Assembly: GCF_003364195.1 (NCBI RefSeq)
Contig: NZ_NXLQ01000006.1
Location: forward strand, 25,444-89,443
From: Helicobacter didelphidarum
GTDB taxonomy: Bacteria > Campylobacterota > Campylobacteria > Campylobacterales > Helicobacteraceae
Direction: 5' to 3'
Length of the DNA: 64,000 nt
This document shows positions 51,043-59,770 of the stretch, in pieces (position 1 is the stretch's first letter; each line of letters begins with the position of its first letter). A model generated the notes under the pieces. That model saw only the letters and a program-made list of their open reading frames with translations, made no database searches and was not told where the DNA came from. A program made the translations under genes and the position numbers.

Positions 51043-52050
51043 GTGTTTAAACAAATCTTGCAAGACAAAAGAAAAACTATTTCATTCGTATTTATTGGTA
51101 TTTTGGCAATCCTTATTATTACATGGCTTGTTATTACTTTTTATCGTGCATATCTGCCTAAAAAACAAATGTTTCAAGGACAAATTAGTGCACGGGAATA
51201 TAGTGTGGGTTCTAAACTCGCTGGAAGAATTGATAAAATTTTCGTGCATAAAGGAGATATTGTAAAAAAAGGAGATGTTATATTTTCAATCGCAAGTCCC
51301 GAGCTTGATGCAAAACTTGCACAAGCACAAGCAGGATATGAAGCAGCAAAAGCACTGAATGCTGAAGCAAATCATGGCACACGTGATGAAACCATAGAAT
51401 CTGCAAAAGATGTATGGCAAGCAGCAAGTTCACAAGCAAAACTCGCACAAAAAACTTATAGTAGAATCCAACAACTTTATAATGATGGTGTAGTAAGCCT
51501 CCAAAGACGCGATGAAGCTTTTACTGCCTATGAAAGTGCAAAATATAATGAAAATACTGCTTATCAACAATATAAACTTGCATTAAGCGGCACACGCGAT
51601 GAAACAAAACGAGCGGCTTTAGAGAAAGAAAGGGCGGCTTTAGGACAACTTCAAGAAGTTGAAGCATATCTTAAGGATGTTGAAGCTCTAGCACCAGCAG
51701 ATGGGGAAGTAAGTAATATTTTAGTGCATAGTGGCGAGTTAGCACCAAGTGGATTTCCTGTTGTAATGCTTGTAGATTTGGAGGATTCGTGGTTGCGTTT
51801 AAGTGTCGATGAAAAACATTTGCCCCAATTTGCAAAAAATGCAGAATTTAATGGTTATATTCCCGCTCTTGATAAGACGATTAAATTCCGTGTGTCACAT
51901 GTTGCAGTAATGGGAGACTTTGCTACTTGGAAAGCTACTGCCAGCACACAGAATTATGATATGAAAACTTTTGAGATTGAAGCTCGACCCATAGAAAAAA
52001 CCAAGGGCTTGCGTATAGGCATGAGTGTGCTTGTTTATGATGCAAACTAA
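51043..52050 (+). CDS. HlyD-type membrane fusion protein
   Basis: 335 aa periplasmic adaptor: N-terminal anchor helix (TISFVFIGILAILIITWLVI), lipoyl half GSKLAGRIDKIFVHKGDIVKKGD, a coiled-coil hairpin with two copies of GTRDET, the second lipoyl half (LAPADGEVSNILVHSGE) and a beta-barrel. GTG start after AAGGAG. In H. pylori the equivalent operon continues with ABC-2 permeases (HP1487, HP1486); here none follows, so the inner-membrane pump must be elsewhere or lost. Confidence 0.9.
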   Translation: MFKQILQDKRKTISFVFIGILAILIITWLVITFYRAYLPKKQMFQGQISAREYSVGSKLAGRIDKIFVHKGDIVKKGDVIFSIASPELDAKLAQAQAGYEAAKALNAEANHGTRDETIESAKDVWQAASSQAKLAQKTYSRIQQLYNDGVVSLQRRDEAFTAYESAKYNENTAYQQYKLALSGTRDETKRAALEKERAALGQLQEVEAYLKDVEALAPADGEVSNILVHSGELAPSGFPVVMLVDLEDSWLRLSVDEKHLPQFAKNAEFNGYIPALDKTIKFRVSHVAVMGDFATWKATASTQNYDMKTFEIEARPIEKTKGLRIGMSVLVYDAN

Positions 52051-52066
52051 TGAATTAGAGTTATGA

Positions 52067-52126
52067 AGATTCTAAAACTATGTACTCTGATTTTATCTTT
52101 TTTGAGTATTGTATAGTTGAGAATCT
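52067..52126. repeat. Long interrupted hairpin with inverted AGATTCT pair
   Basis: AGATTCT (52067-52073) pairs with AGAATCT (52120-52126). Inside them ACTAT pairs with ATAGT and TACTC with GAGTA, closing a T-rich loop. It lies just after the membrane fusion gene and before the next ATG, so it may terminate or attenuate the operon. Confidence 0.5.
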
Positions 52127-52154
52127 CTGTGAATTTGTAACAATAAGGAGTAAA

Positions 52155-53099
52155 ATGCAAATCAATATACACAAACGACAAAATGTTATAATATATTATA
52201 ACTTTATAACTCAAATTATAAAAAATAATATTTTTTTATATAAAATACAACTTTTTAGACATAAAAATTTTGTTTTTCAACACAAAAACAATCAAATATT
52301 ATTACATAACTTTATCATAAAGACTTTAGTTGTTCTCTGTATTTTTTTATTTACTAATGTAGAATATGTATTTGGAGATTCTATTAATCGACAAATTGAT
52401 TTTTTGCAATGGCAAAAAAGAATTAAATTTAGTCCACCAAAAAAAGCTTGTGCAACATGTGATTGGACTATTTCATATTCCATAGAGAATCCTATTTTAG
52501 ATAATGCAACGCAATCCATGCTTTTTCAAGATTCTGAACAAAATTCGACGAATGTAAATAAAATGCCAACCCCTAATGAATTAAAAAACCTAGAATCTTC
52601 CTTGCAAAACTCAGCATTACAAAATCTTTTTGATGAGGATTATGGCAATCAAGAAAATGATTCTTTACAATATGAATTTTTAGGGCAACGAGGACAAAAT
52701 GAATTTCTTGATATGCAAACAAGGCGACAAGATGATATATTCGCAAATCCACTGCACCAAAATACTCCGTATTCAAACACACTTGATGCAATTAAGTTAA
52801 GCAAAGCGATTTTTATGAAACGCAATATTTCACAAGCTTATGAAGAAATCTTGAAACATAGAGGAATTTTTACTTGCATGTATTGCGGTGAGCTTGACAA
52901 AATCTTTAAACAATTACCAAAATTCAAAACAAAATCACAAAATCACAATATTTCATATGTATATGAACCACTAGGAAATCTCTACATGATTGAGATAAGT
53001 GATAATATTTGCGGTGTAATTGATACAATGATGTTTGTGCAAGATAAAGATTCTGTGGAATTGTGGGTATATAGCCGTTTTAGTTGTAAATCTTCTTAA
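52155..53099 (+). CDS. Hypothetical membrane-anchored protein with cysteine pairs
   Basis: 314 aa. A basic, Asn/Ile-rich N-terminal tail of ~55 residues is followed by one hydrophobic helix (TLVVLCIFLFTN) and a soluble part probably in the periplasm. That part has two CxxC pairs (ACATCDW and FTCMYCGEL), two later cysteines and a low-complexity centre (~115-200). The CxxC pairs suggest disulfide chemistry or metal binding. AAGGAG precedes this ATG; a 25-codon upstream extension was rejected. No family recognised. Codirectional with the TolC/HlyD genes. Confidence 0.62.
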   Translation: MQINIHKRQNVIIYYNFITQIIKNNIFLYKIQLFRHKNFVFQHKNNQILLHNFIIKTLVVLCIFLFTNVEYVFGDSINRQIDFLQWQKRIKFSPPKKACATCDWTISYSIENPILDNATQSMLFQDSEQNSTNVNKMPTPNELKNLESSLQNSALQNLFDEDYGNQENDSLQYEFLGQRGQNEFLDMQTRRQDDIFANPLHQNTPYSNTLDAIKLSKAIFMKRNISQAYEEILKHRGIFTCMYCGELDKIFKQLPKFKTKSQNHNISYVYEPLGNLYMIEISDNICGVIDTMMFVQDKDSVELWVYSRFSCKSS

Positions 53100-53252
53100 C
53101 ATTGTATGTGCTTTCTAAGTATTTTTGAGGAGAAATAGCAAATATCTTGTTGTTTTGAATGAACCAATATTATCTATTATCCCAATCTTTAATAAAATTT
53201 CTTATTCTGATTGAGAAGTTTTTATTTTTGATTTCCGTAATATTGATTGAGT

Positions 53253-53825
53253 TTATTTTTTACTCATTTTTGGTAGGGTAATGCCTGATTGATATTGATA
53301 TTTTCCACTTTTATCTTTATAACTTTGCATACAAACCTCATCTCCTGTAAAGAAGAGAACTTGTGCGATACCCTCATTGGCATAGATTTTTGCAGGAAGT
53401 GGTGTTGTATTTGAAATTTCAATAGTAATATGCCCCTCAAATTCTGGTTCAAATGGAGTTACATTTACAATAATACCACAACGAGCATAAGTGCTTTTTC
53501 CTAGACAAATTGTTAGGACATCTCTTGGAATCTTAAAATATTCAACTGTTCGTGCTAATGCAAAAGAATTTGGTGGCACAATACAAAATCCATTTTCCTC
53601 CGCTTTCATCTGGACTACATTTTTTTCATCAAAATGTTTTGGATCAACAAGAGTTGCACCGATGTTTGTGAAAATCATAAACTCTTGTCCCACACGAATG
53701 TCATAGCCATAACTACCTAGACCGTAGCTTATAACTCCCTTGCTTACTTGCGACTCCACAAATGGGGTAATCATTTGATTGCAAAGGCTTTTCTCTTTTA
53801 TCCAACTATCCGACTTTAATCCCAT
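53253..53825 (-). CDS. dcd: dCTP deaminase
   Basis: Produces dUTP from dCTP for thymidylate synthesis. 190 aa. Family segments: [39 protein letters not shown] and [18 protein letters not shown] with the catalytic glutamate. Divergent from accB, as for H. pylori HP0372 next to HP0371. Confidence 0.96.
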   Translation of the reverse strand: MGLKSDSWIKEKSLCNQMITPFVESQVSKGVISYGLGSYGYDIRVGQEFMIFTNIGATLVDPKHFDEKNVVQMKAEENGFCIVPPNSFALARTVEYFKIPRDVLTICLGKSTYARCGIIVNVTPFEPEFEGHITIEISNTTPLPAKIYANEGIAQVLFFTGDEVCMQSYKDKSGKYQYQSGITLPKMSKK

Positions 53826-53864
53826 AATTCTTCCTGAATTTTAAATTTTGTAATATTTTTATGC

Positions 53865-53871
53865 TATTATA
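53865..53871. promoter_or_regulatory. Overlapping divergent -10 elements of dcd and accB
   Basis: The near-palindrome TGCTATTATAGCA (53862-53874) supplies TATTAT on the plus strand (53865-53870, with TG upstream) and TATAAT on the minus strand (53866-53871, also with TG upstream). They are 32 bases from the accB ATG and 41 from the dcd ATG. The two promoters physically overlap and should compete. Confidence 0.6.
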
Positions 53872-53901
53872 GCACTTTAACTTTAATTTAAGGATTCCGC
53901 C

Positions 53902-54360
53902 ATGAAATTATCAGAAATAAAAGAGCTCATTACAATCTTTGATGAGTCAAAACTTTCAACACTCAAATTAGAATCTGAAACCTTTTCTCTCAAGCTTGGC
54001 AAAGAGGGTAAAAAACCAAAGGTGATAGAAGAAGTTGTGGCACAAGTTGCACCACGAATTCCACTCCCTCCTAAAGCTGAAGTGGCTATACAAGCACCAC
54101 AAAAAGCTACAAATACAACAGCGGATTTCATTACCTCTCCTATGGTTGGCACATTCTATCGATCGCCTAGCCCTGGTGCTGCACCTTATATAAGTATTGG
54201 CGATACAATCAAAAAAGGGCAGACTATTGGTATTGTTGAAGCGATGAAAATTATGAATGAAATTGAGGCTGAATTTGATTGTAAAATTTTAGAGATTGAA
54301 GTAAATGATGCACAACCTGTTGAATTTGGCACAAAGCTTGTCATGGTTGAAAAAATATAA
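53902..54360 (+). CDS. accB: Biotin carboxyl carrier protein of acetyl-CoA carboxylase
   Basis: 152 aa. N-terminal helical region, a Pro/Ala-rich linker and a C-terminal biotinyl domain with the biotinylated lysine in VEAMKIMNEIEAE. It carries CO2 from AccC to AccA/D in the first step of fatty acid synthesis. accC starts 9 bases downstream. Confidence 0.97.
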   Translation: MKLSEIKELITIFDESKLSTLKLESETFSLKLGKEGKKPKVIEEVVAQVAPRIPLPPKAEVAIQAPQKATNTTADFITSPMVGTFYRSPSPGAAPYISIGDTIKKGQTIGIVEAMKIMNEIEAEFDCKILEIEVNDAQPVEFGTKLVMVEKI

Positions 54361-54369
54361 GGGGCTTTT

Positions 54370-55803
54370 ATGGCAAAACAAACAAGGAATCTCGAAACTA
54401 TGGCAACCAAAGCACAAAAAAGTACAAAAACTAATAAAGAATCTGCTATACAGAAGAAAAAGATTCAAAGAATACTTATTGCAAATCGTGGTGAAATAGC
54501 ATTGCGTGCAATTCGCACGATTCAAGAAATGGGAAAGCAAGCAATCGCTATTCACTCGATTGCTGATAAAGATGTGCATTATCTTGAAGTCGCAGACGCA
54601 AAAGTTTGTATTGGTGGGGAAAAAAGTAGTGAAAGCTATCTCAATATTCCAGCAATTATGAGTGCCGCAGATCTTTTTGAAGCAGATGCGATTTTCCCCG
54701 GATATGGTTTTTTAAGTGAAAATCAAAATTTTGTAGAGATTTGCGAACATCATGGTATAGAATTTATCGGTCCAAGCAAAGAAGTCATGATGATTATGAG
54801 TGATAAATCAAAAGCAAAAGATTACATGAAAGAAGCCGGTGTGCCAGTTATTATTGGGAGTGATGGTCCATTAAAGGGGTATCAAGAGGCATTAAAGGTT
54901 GCTGATGAAATTGGTTACCCCGTGATTCTAAAAGCCGCTGCGGGTGGTGGTGGTCGCGGTATGCGTGTTGTGCCAGATAAGGGACTACTCAAGAATCTTT
55001 ATCTAGCAGCTGAAAGCGAGGCTTTGAGTGCATTTGGTGATGGGACAATCTATATGGAAAAGTTTATTAATAAACCAAAACATATAGAAGTGCAGATACT
55101 TGCCGATAAACATGGAAATGTTTTGCATATTGGTGAAAGAGATTGTTCAATGCAGAGAAGACAGCAAAAACTTATTGAAGAAACTCCAGCGGTTGTGCTT
55201 TCTCCTGAAGTCCGAGAAAAATTACTAGCAACAGCGATTAAAGCCACAAAACATATTGGTTATGTTGGTGCAGGGACATTTGAATTTTTATTAGATTCTA
55301 ACAACAAAGATTTTTACTTTATGGAGATGAATACTCGTTTGCAGGTTGAACATACTGTGAGTGAAATGGTAAGCGGACTTGATTTAGTTGAATGGATGAT
55401 ACGGATTGCAGAGGGTGAAGAATTGCCTAGCCAAGATACCATTACATTTCATGGTCATAGCATTGAATGTAGGATTACTGCCGAAGATCCAGAGAAATTT
55501 TATCCATGTCCGGGTAAAATTACTGAATGGATTACGCCCGGTGGTGCGAATGTGCGTCTTGATACGCATGCTTATGCGGGGTATTCTGTGCCGATGTTTT
55601 ATGATTCTATGATTGGCAAACTTATTGTGTGGGGTGAAACAAGAGAAAAGGCTATTGCAAAGATGAAGCGAGCTTTGCGTGAATTTTCCATTGAGGGAAT
55701 TAAAACAACAATTCCATTTCATATTAAAATGATGGATAATCAAGATTTTAAAGATTCTAAAATTTACACAAAATATTTAGAAACAGAGTATAAACTAGGA
55801 TAA
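54370..55803 (+). CDS. accC: Biotin carboxylase subunit of acetyl-CoA carboxylase
   Basis: ATP-grasp enzyme that carboxylates biotin on AccB. 477 aa. The N-terminal domain begins RILIANRGEIALRAIRT after a Lys/Thr-rich leader of ~35 residues not found in most AccC; ATP loop KAAAGGGGRGMRVV and active-site EMNTRLQVEHTVSE are intact. AAGGGG precedes the ATG. Operon with accB. Confidence 0.96.
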   Translation: MAKQTRNLETMATKAQKSTKTNKESAIQKKKIQRILIANRGEIALRAIRTIQEMGKQAIAIHSIADKDVHYLEVADAKVCIGGEKSSESYLNIPAIMSAADLFEADAIFPGYGFLSENQNFVEICEHHGIEFIGPSKEVMMIMSDKSKAKDYMKEAGVPVIIGSDGPLKGYQEALKVADEIGYPVILKAAAGGGGRGMRVVPDKGLLKNLYLAAESEALSAFGDGTIYMEKFINKPKHIEVQILADKHGNVLHIGERDCSMQRRQQKLIEETPAVVLSPEVREKLLATAIKATKHIGYVGAGTFEFLLDSNNKDFYFMEMNTRLQVEHTVSEMVSGLDLVEWMIRIAEGEELPSQDTITFHGHSIECRITAEDPEKFYPCPGKITEWITPGGANVRLDTHAYAGYSVPMFYDSMIGKLIVWGETREKAIAKMKRALREFSIEGIKTTIPFHIKMMDNQDFKDSKIYTKYLETEYKLG

Positions 55804-55905
55804 ATTATGTGCTATTACAGAACAATAAGCTTCTTTGAAATCCCAAAAAATATCGCATAAACTCTTATGAAGTAATGAAGAAAAGTTTATTGAAAAGTTT
55901 CGGAG

Positions 55906-57414
55906 TTATTTATCATATACAATTTTCCTAAAAAGCCAATAGATTATATTCGCTTTGGAATCTACATTCCTATCCAATTTTTGTGTTTTTATATTTTGCG
56001 GTAATGAAGCATTATTTTTTAGAGATTCTTTGGAATACTCTTTAAAAAAAGATTGGAAACATAAAATATTATTAGAATCTTGTATAGTAGGATCATGCAA
56101 AGAGTTCTCTAGAGATTGTGTATATGCTAGGTAAAAATCTGTTAATATCTCATTATCATAAATATTGTTGTTTTTGTCAAATTTGTTTAAGTGATTTTGT
56201 TCTGCAATATCTTTTTTATCATTTTGCACAGGACTATTCATTGCATGAATACAAAGATTATTTGATAGAAAGTTTGGTGCAATATATCCTAAAATACAAT
56301 CAATATTTAAGCAAGATTGTTGTGTTTCTTGCAATTGTTTTATTTCTTGTAATATTGAGGTAAGAAATTCAAATCCTCCTTCGATTACACTAAAACCATG
56401 CTTTGGAATATCTGTTATACTTTTTATAATAAAGACTTTGCGGTTAGAGATTCTATATTTTTCTATATCTTTCTTTTGCATCGTTTTAGTGAGTATATAA
56501 ATTGTTGGAAGCTTACTATTTTGTTTGTATATATCTTGTGCGAAACGTGTATCCAACAATGGATTATCTTCTCTCAAAGTTTTACCTGAAATAATAATAT
56601 TATCAGCTATGCAACGCATGTTGTGTGTCAAGATTCTAGAATCTTGATTGCTAATTTGTCCATTTTTATAATCTCCATTCAGACGATGTGCGACTTTAAA
56701 AAGTAAAAAAGATTTTTTTTTATAATATTGTAAAAACGGATAGAGAAGAACTTTTGCTTGAGATTCTAAAATATGCTGTGTAAGGTGAATATGTTGCAAT
56801 GTCTTTGATCCACCTTGTGCTTTGTTGTTTATATCCTTGTGTCCAATAACAATACGTTTTGGTTTTATAGTTTTCAAAAGATTTGCACATGGTGGCGTCC
56901 TGCCATAATGGTTACATGGCTCAAGTGTTACAAAAAAATCACATTGATAAAATATACCACTATGATATGTTGTTATAAAATCATGGATTGCATGAGAATC
57001 ATGTATATGTTCTAATGTCTGAATAAGATTTTCAAGTTGTCTTTGTGGTGAATCTTTGAGTAGATTTTTAGAAGATTTCAACAAAGTATCATCTGAAAAA
57101 TTTTCCAAATATCCTTGTGTAGAATTGCTTACTTGATTTATTTTGCCAATATCATTTGAATCAGAAAGAGTTTGTAGGATTTTTTGTTGCGATTGTTTGT
57201 CATTTTTTGCAAGTGTAATAAAGGCTTGCTTGCAAGCTAAGACTTCCGCATGTGGGAATCCTGCTTTGAAATGTACCTCTAAAGCAATAATGGTATTTTT
57301 AAAAAGTATAAGTGCTCCGACTGCTGGATTTGGCAATGTCAAAGTTTGGAATTTCCAAGCATGATTAATGGCAATTTGCATAAAAATTGTATCTGAATAA
57401 TCTGAAAATGGCAT
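55906..57414 (-). CDS. ribD: Bifunctional riboflavin biosynthesis deaminase/reductase RibD, with insertions
   Basis: 502 aa. The N-terminal deaminase has zinc ligands H55 (PHAEV), C167 and C176 (LEPCNHYGRTPPC). The spacing between H55 and C167 is ~112 residues against ~25 in E. coli, because of a Gln/Ser/Asn-rich insertion. The C-terminal reductase half is recognisable (HRLNGDYKNGQISNQDSR, SGKTLREDNPLLDTR) but its last ~150 residues are also low-complexity. The ATG at 57414 follows AGAGGAAAT; a 21-codon extension was rejected. No other rib gene adjacent. Confidence 0.87.
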   Translation of the reverse strand: MPFSDYSDTIFMQIAINHAWKFQTLTLPNPAVGALILFKNTIIALEVHFKAGFPHAEVLACKQAFITLAKNDKQSQQKILQTLSDSNDIGKINQVSNSTQGYLENFSDDTLLKSSKNLLKDSPQRQLENLIQTLEHIHDSHAIHDFITTYHSGIFYQCDFFVTLEPCNHYGRTPPCANLLKTIKPKRIVIGHKDINNKAQGGSKTLQHIHLTQHILESQAKVLLYPFLQYYKKKSFLLFKVAHRLNGDYKNGQISNQDSRILTHNMRCIADNIIISGKTLREDNPLLDTRFAQDIYKQNSKLPTIYILTKTMQKKDIEKYRISNRKVFIIKSITDIPKHGFSVIEGGFEFLTSILQEIKQLQETQQSCLNIDCILGYIAPNFLSNNLCIHAMNSPVQNDKKDIAEQNHLNKFDKNNNIYDNEILTDFYLAYTQSLENSLHDPTIQDSNNILCFQSFFKEYSKESLKNNASLPQNIKTQKLDRNVDSKANIIYWLFRKIVYDK

Positions 57415-57704
57415 ATTTCCTCTTTTTGGTAATTCTAATTTTGTATTGTATCTTATTTTTATAAGATTGTATAGCAAAGCATTTTTACAATATACAAGAG
57501 TGATGGATACAACAACAAAGATAAGAGTTTATAAAGATTCTCCATAAAATTTTTGGAATATTTTCCATTTTATTTTTAGATGTTATGTTGCAGAGTAATT
57601 TTGTATCATAAAAATTAAAAAGTTATTTTTAAGTTCAATAAGCCATATAAGGATATTTCATCAGATTCTAAAAGGCTGATAGTTTATCCTAAAAAGTATT
57701 CTTA

Positions 57705-57944
57705 TTATTTCTTCATAAAAAGATTGTATAAATTACCAAAAATACTGGATTGATTGTTATATTCTTTTTCTAAGATTTTTTGCTGTTCCCAAAATTCTTC
57801 TGTTGGCACTTGACTTGTTTCCATATCGATATTGCATTTCGGACATTTGGGAGGAAACATATATTCCTCTGATGTGCAAGATAATCTTCGTATCTCATCA
57901 TGATTGCATTTTCTACATGTATATTTCTCATATCTCTCAAACAT
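57705..57944 (-). CDS. Small zinc-ribbon protein, last gene of the dynamin-like operon
   Basis: 79 aa. Two cysteine pairs (TCRKCNHD and KCPKCNID) ~24 residues apart form a zinc ribbon; the C-terminal half is helical. AAGGAG sits 5 bases before the ATG, 39 bases after the HEPN-like gene. The GTPase at the head of the operon also has an N-terminal zinc ribbon. Role unknown. Confidence 0.65.
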   Translation of the reverse strand: MFERYEKYTCRKCNHDEIRRLSCTSEEYMFPPKCPKCNIDMETSQVPTEEFWEQQKILEKEYNNQSSIFGNLYNLFMKK

Positions 57945-57983
57945 TCATTCTCCTTATGATTCTTTATCATATCATTTAAGTTT

Positions 57984-59108
57984 TTATTTTTGGTAGAAAT
58001 AAGCAAGTTCACATCGTTTTTTGACAAATCCAATAATGATACTCTCTGTGGATAATCCAAGTATGGAATCCCGCATATCTTGTGCTTCTTGCCATGTGGC
58101 TGGTTTTTCATGCACACTTTCATTGCGGACATTCTGGATAAGATTGATATGATAAGAGAATCTTTTTTGAAAATAGCCTACCATGTGATGTGGGCAGTGT
58201 GCCTGTATAGATTCAGAGATTTGAGTATTTCTAAGGAGATATTTATATGTCCCATAGTTTGCTTTCTGTATGAATAGATTGTCTAAGCTATATCTTTTAC
58301 CTTGAATCTCATAACTAATATCCAAAAGATTTTCATCTTTGCTGACGAGAAATTCAAAAAGTGTGCGAATAAGTAAGAAAACTTCCGCTTCTACACTTTT
58401 AGAATACTTGACTATCACAGAGCTAAAGTCATAGAGTGGATTTTGCTTATTTGCTTGATATTCTATCTCTGCGGAGATAAGATTGTCAAGTGTATTTGGG
58501 TGCATGGAATGAATAAATTTTTCACCAAAGCTATAAGTAATAATATTTGCCTTAATGGCAAGATATTCATCACTTTTATAGACATCTCTATAATGCAAAA
58601 GATTATCATCAAAATAGTTAAATTTTTGCTTCATTGCTATGATTAAAGGATAGTCATATGAATTGCCATAAAGTGCGTAGGTGTGATTGCCAAAGCTAGG
58701 TGTAATGAAATTTGCTAGGAAGTTATCACGCAATGTTTTGAAGTCATTTCGCACAAGCTCACGCATATCAGTGATGATAAACCATTGCGTAACTTCTAAG
58801 CCCTTTTGTGCGTAATATGGTGGTGCGATAGAGTGAGAATCTTCGCTTATCACACTCACTACCTTTGCCACAAAGAGATTACAATAATCACTTAAGAAAA
58901 GTTGCAAGGGATTATCTTTGCTTACTTCAAGGTAGATTCTATCTAATTCATCTTGGGTGTTATGTGCTTTATCTTTAAGCTTGGAGCGGACTTTGCCAAA
59001 GGCGACTTTGCCCTTTTCATTGAGGATTTTTAAATGCTCCTCAATGACATTATTTTGATAATAGGGATTATAGAGGATAAAGAGATTTGCCATATTGCCC
59101 CCAATCAT
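57984..59108 (-). CDS. Hypothetical protein with C-terminal HEPN-like motif
   Basis: 374 aa (or 369 from the ATG at 59093). No known N-terminal domain; the start MANLFILYNPYYQNN looks conserved-protein-like. The C-terminal ~130 residues are helical and end in the arrangement NVRNESVHEKPATWQEA with R328-x4-H333, followed by a spaced helix. That R-N-x-x-x-H with a downstream helix is the active-site pattern of HEPN RNases in toxin-antitoxin and abortive-infection systems; catalytic activity is an inference. Its ATG overlaps the stop of the preceding gene by 4 bases, so it is co-translated with the operon. Confidence 0.6.
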   Translation of the reverse strand: MIGGNMANLFILYNPYYQNNVIEEHLKILNEKGKVAFGKVRSKLKDKAHNTQDELDRIYLEVSKDNPLQLFLSDYCNLFVAKVVSVISEDSHSIAPPYYAQKGLEVTQWFIITDMRELVRNDFKTLRDNFLANFITPSFGNHTYALYGNSYDYPLIIAMKQKFNYFDDNLLHYRDVYKSDEYLAIKANIITYSFGEKFIHSMHPNTLDNLISAEIEYQANKQNPLYDFSSVIVKYSKSVEAEVFLLIRTLFEFLVSKDENLLDISYEIQGKRYSLDNLFIQKANYGTYKYLLRNTQISESIQAHCPHHMVGYFQKRFSYHINLIQNVRNESVHEKPATWQEAQDMRDSILGLSTESIIIGFVKKRCELAYFYQK

Positions 59109-59392
59109 TTAAAAAGGTTGTGTATTGAATCTGGGTCTTTTTTATAATCATTTAGGAGAGATTCTAATGTATCTAATAGCTCTTCAAATTCTTTTGGATT
59201 TTTCTTTTTAAATTCAAGTATTGTCTCTAGTGTCTCAAAGCTATAATGCACTTTTTGTGAGATTTCTTGCGAATCTTTGAGATTGTTTATATTATTGTTA
59301 AGTTGTGTAGCGAAAGATTTGAGTGTGAAGAAATTAAAAAAGAGAAATCCCTTATGACGCCAGATGAGTGAGAGTATCGCTAGGATATTCAT
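59105..59392 (-). CDS. Small helical operon protein, paralog of its upstream neighbour
   Basis: 95 aa, all-helical. Residues ~50-95 align with residues ~70-118 of the gene at 59389: both read L-x-x-IL-x-FKK-x-N-x-x-EFE followed by LL-x-x-YK. An N-terminal stretch (AILSLIWRHKGFLFFNFFTL) is hydrophobic and may contact a membrane. Overlaps both neighbours by 4 bases. No known family. Confidence 0.6.
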   Translation of the reverse strand: MNILAILSLIWRHKGFLFFNFFTLKSFATQLNNNINNLKDSQEISQKVHYSFETLETILEFKKKNPKEFEELLDTLESLLNDYKKDPDSIHNLFK

Positions 59393-59748
59393 TGTGCTAA
59401 TCCTCTAATAGAATGAAGCACAGCTTGTTTATCGCGTTTGTAAGTCTCAAGCAAATCTTGCAGAATCTCAAAGACTTTTTCAAACTCATCTTGATTTTGT
59501 TTTTTAAATTGTAAGATTAAATCAAGTGCATGAAAAGTCTTATCAATTTTTTGGTTTTTTGTATTGTGAGGAAAATCACCCAAACAATCTTTTAATCTCA
59601 AAGCTAAAAATGTAAGCTTTGCAGTAAGTTTTGGGTCTTTGAAATATGCTAAAAGTAATGGTGCAAAAATCTCAAGTAACTCATAGAGATTCTGCGTTTT
59701 CTCTATCATCTCATCTTGAGTTAGATTTTCTAAATCTTGCAAAGTCAT
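59389..59748 (-). CDS. Small helical operon protein
   Basis: 119 aa, predicted helical throughout, with leucine-rich segments (LLEIFAPLLLAYF; LTFLALRLKD). Paralogous over its C-terminal half to the 95-aa protein encoded next, so the two may form a heterodimer. AAGGAAACAACAA precedes the ATG; its stop overlaps the next start. No known family. Confidence 0.6.
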   Translation of the reverse strand: MTLQDLENLTQDEMIEKTQNLYELLEIFAPLLLAYFKDPKLTAKLTFLALRLKDCLGDFPHNTKNQKIDKTFHALDLILQFKKQNQDEFEKVFEILQDLLETYKRDKQAVLHSIRGLAQ

Positions 59749-59770
59749 TTGTTGTTTCCTTGTGTAAATT

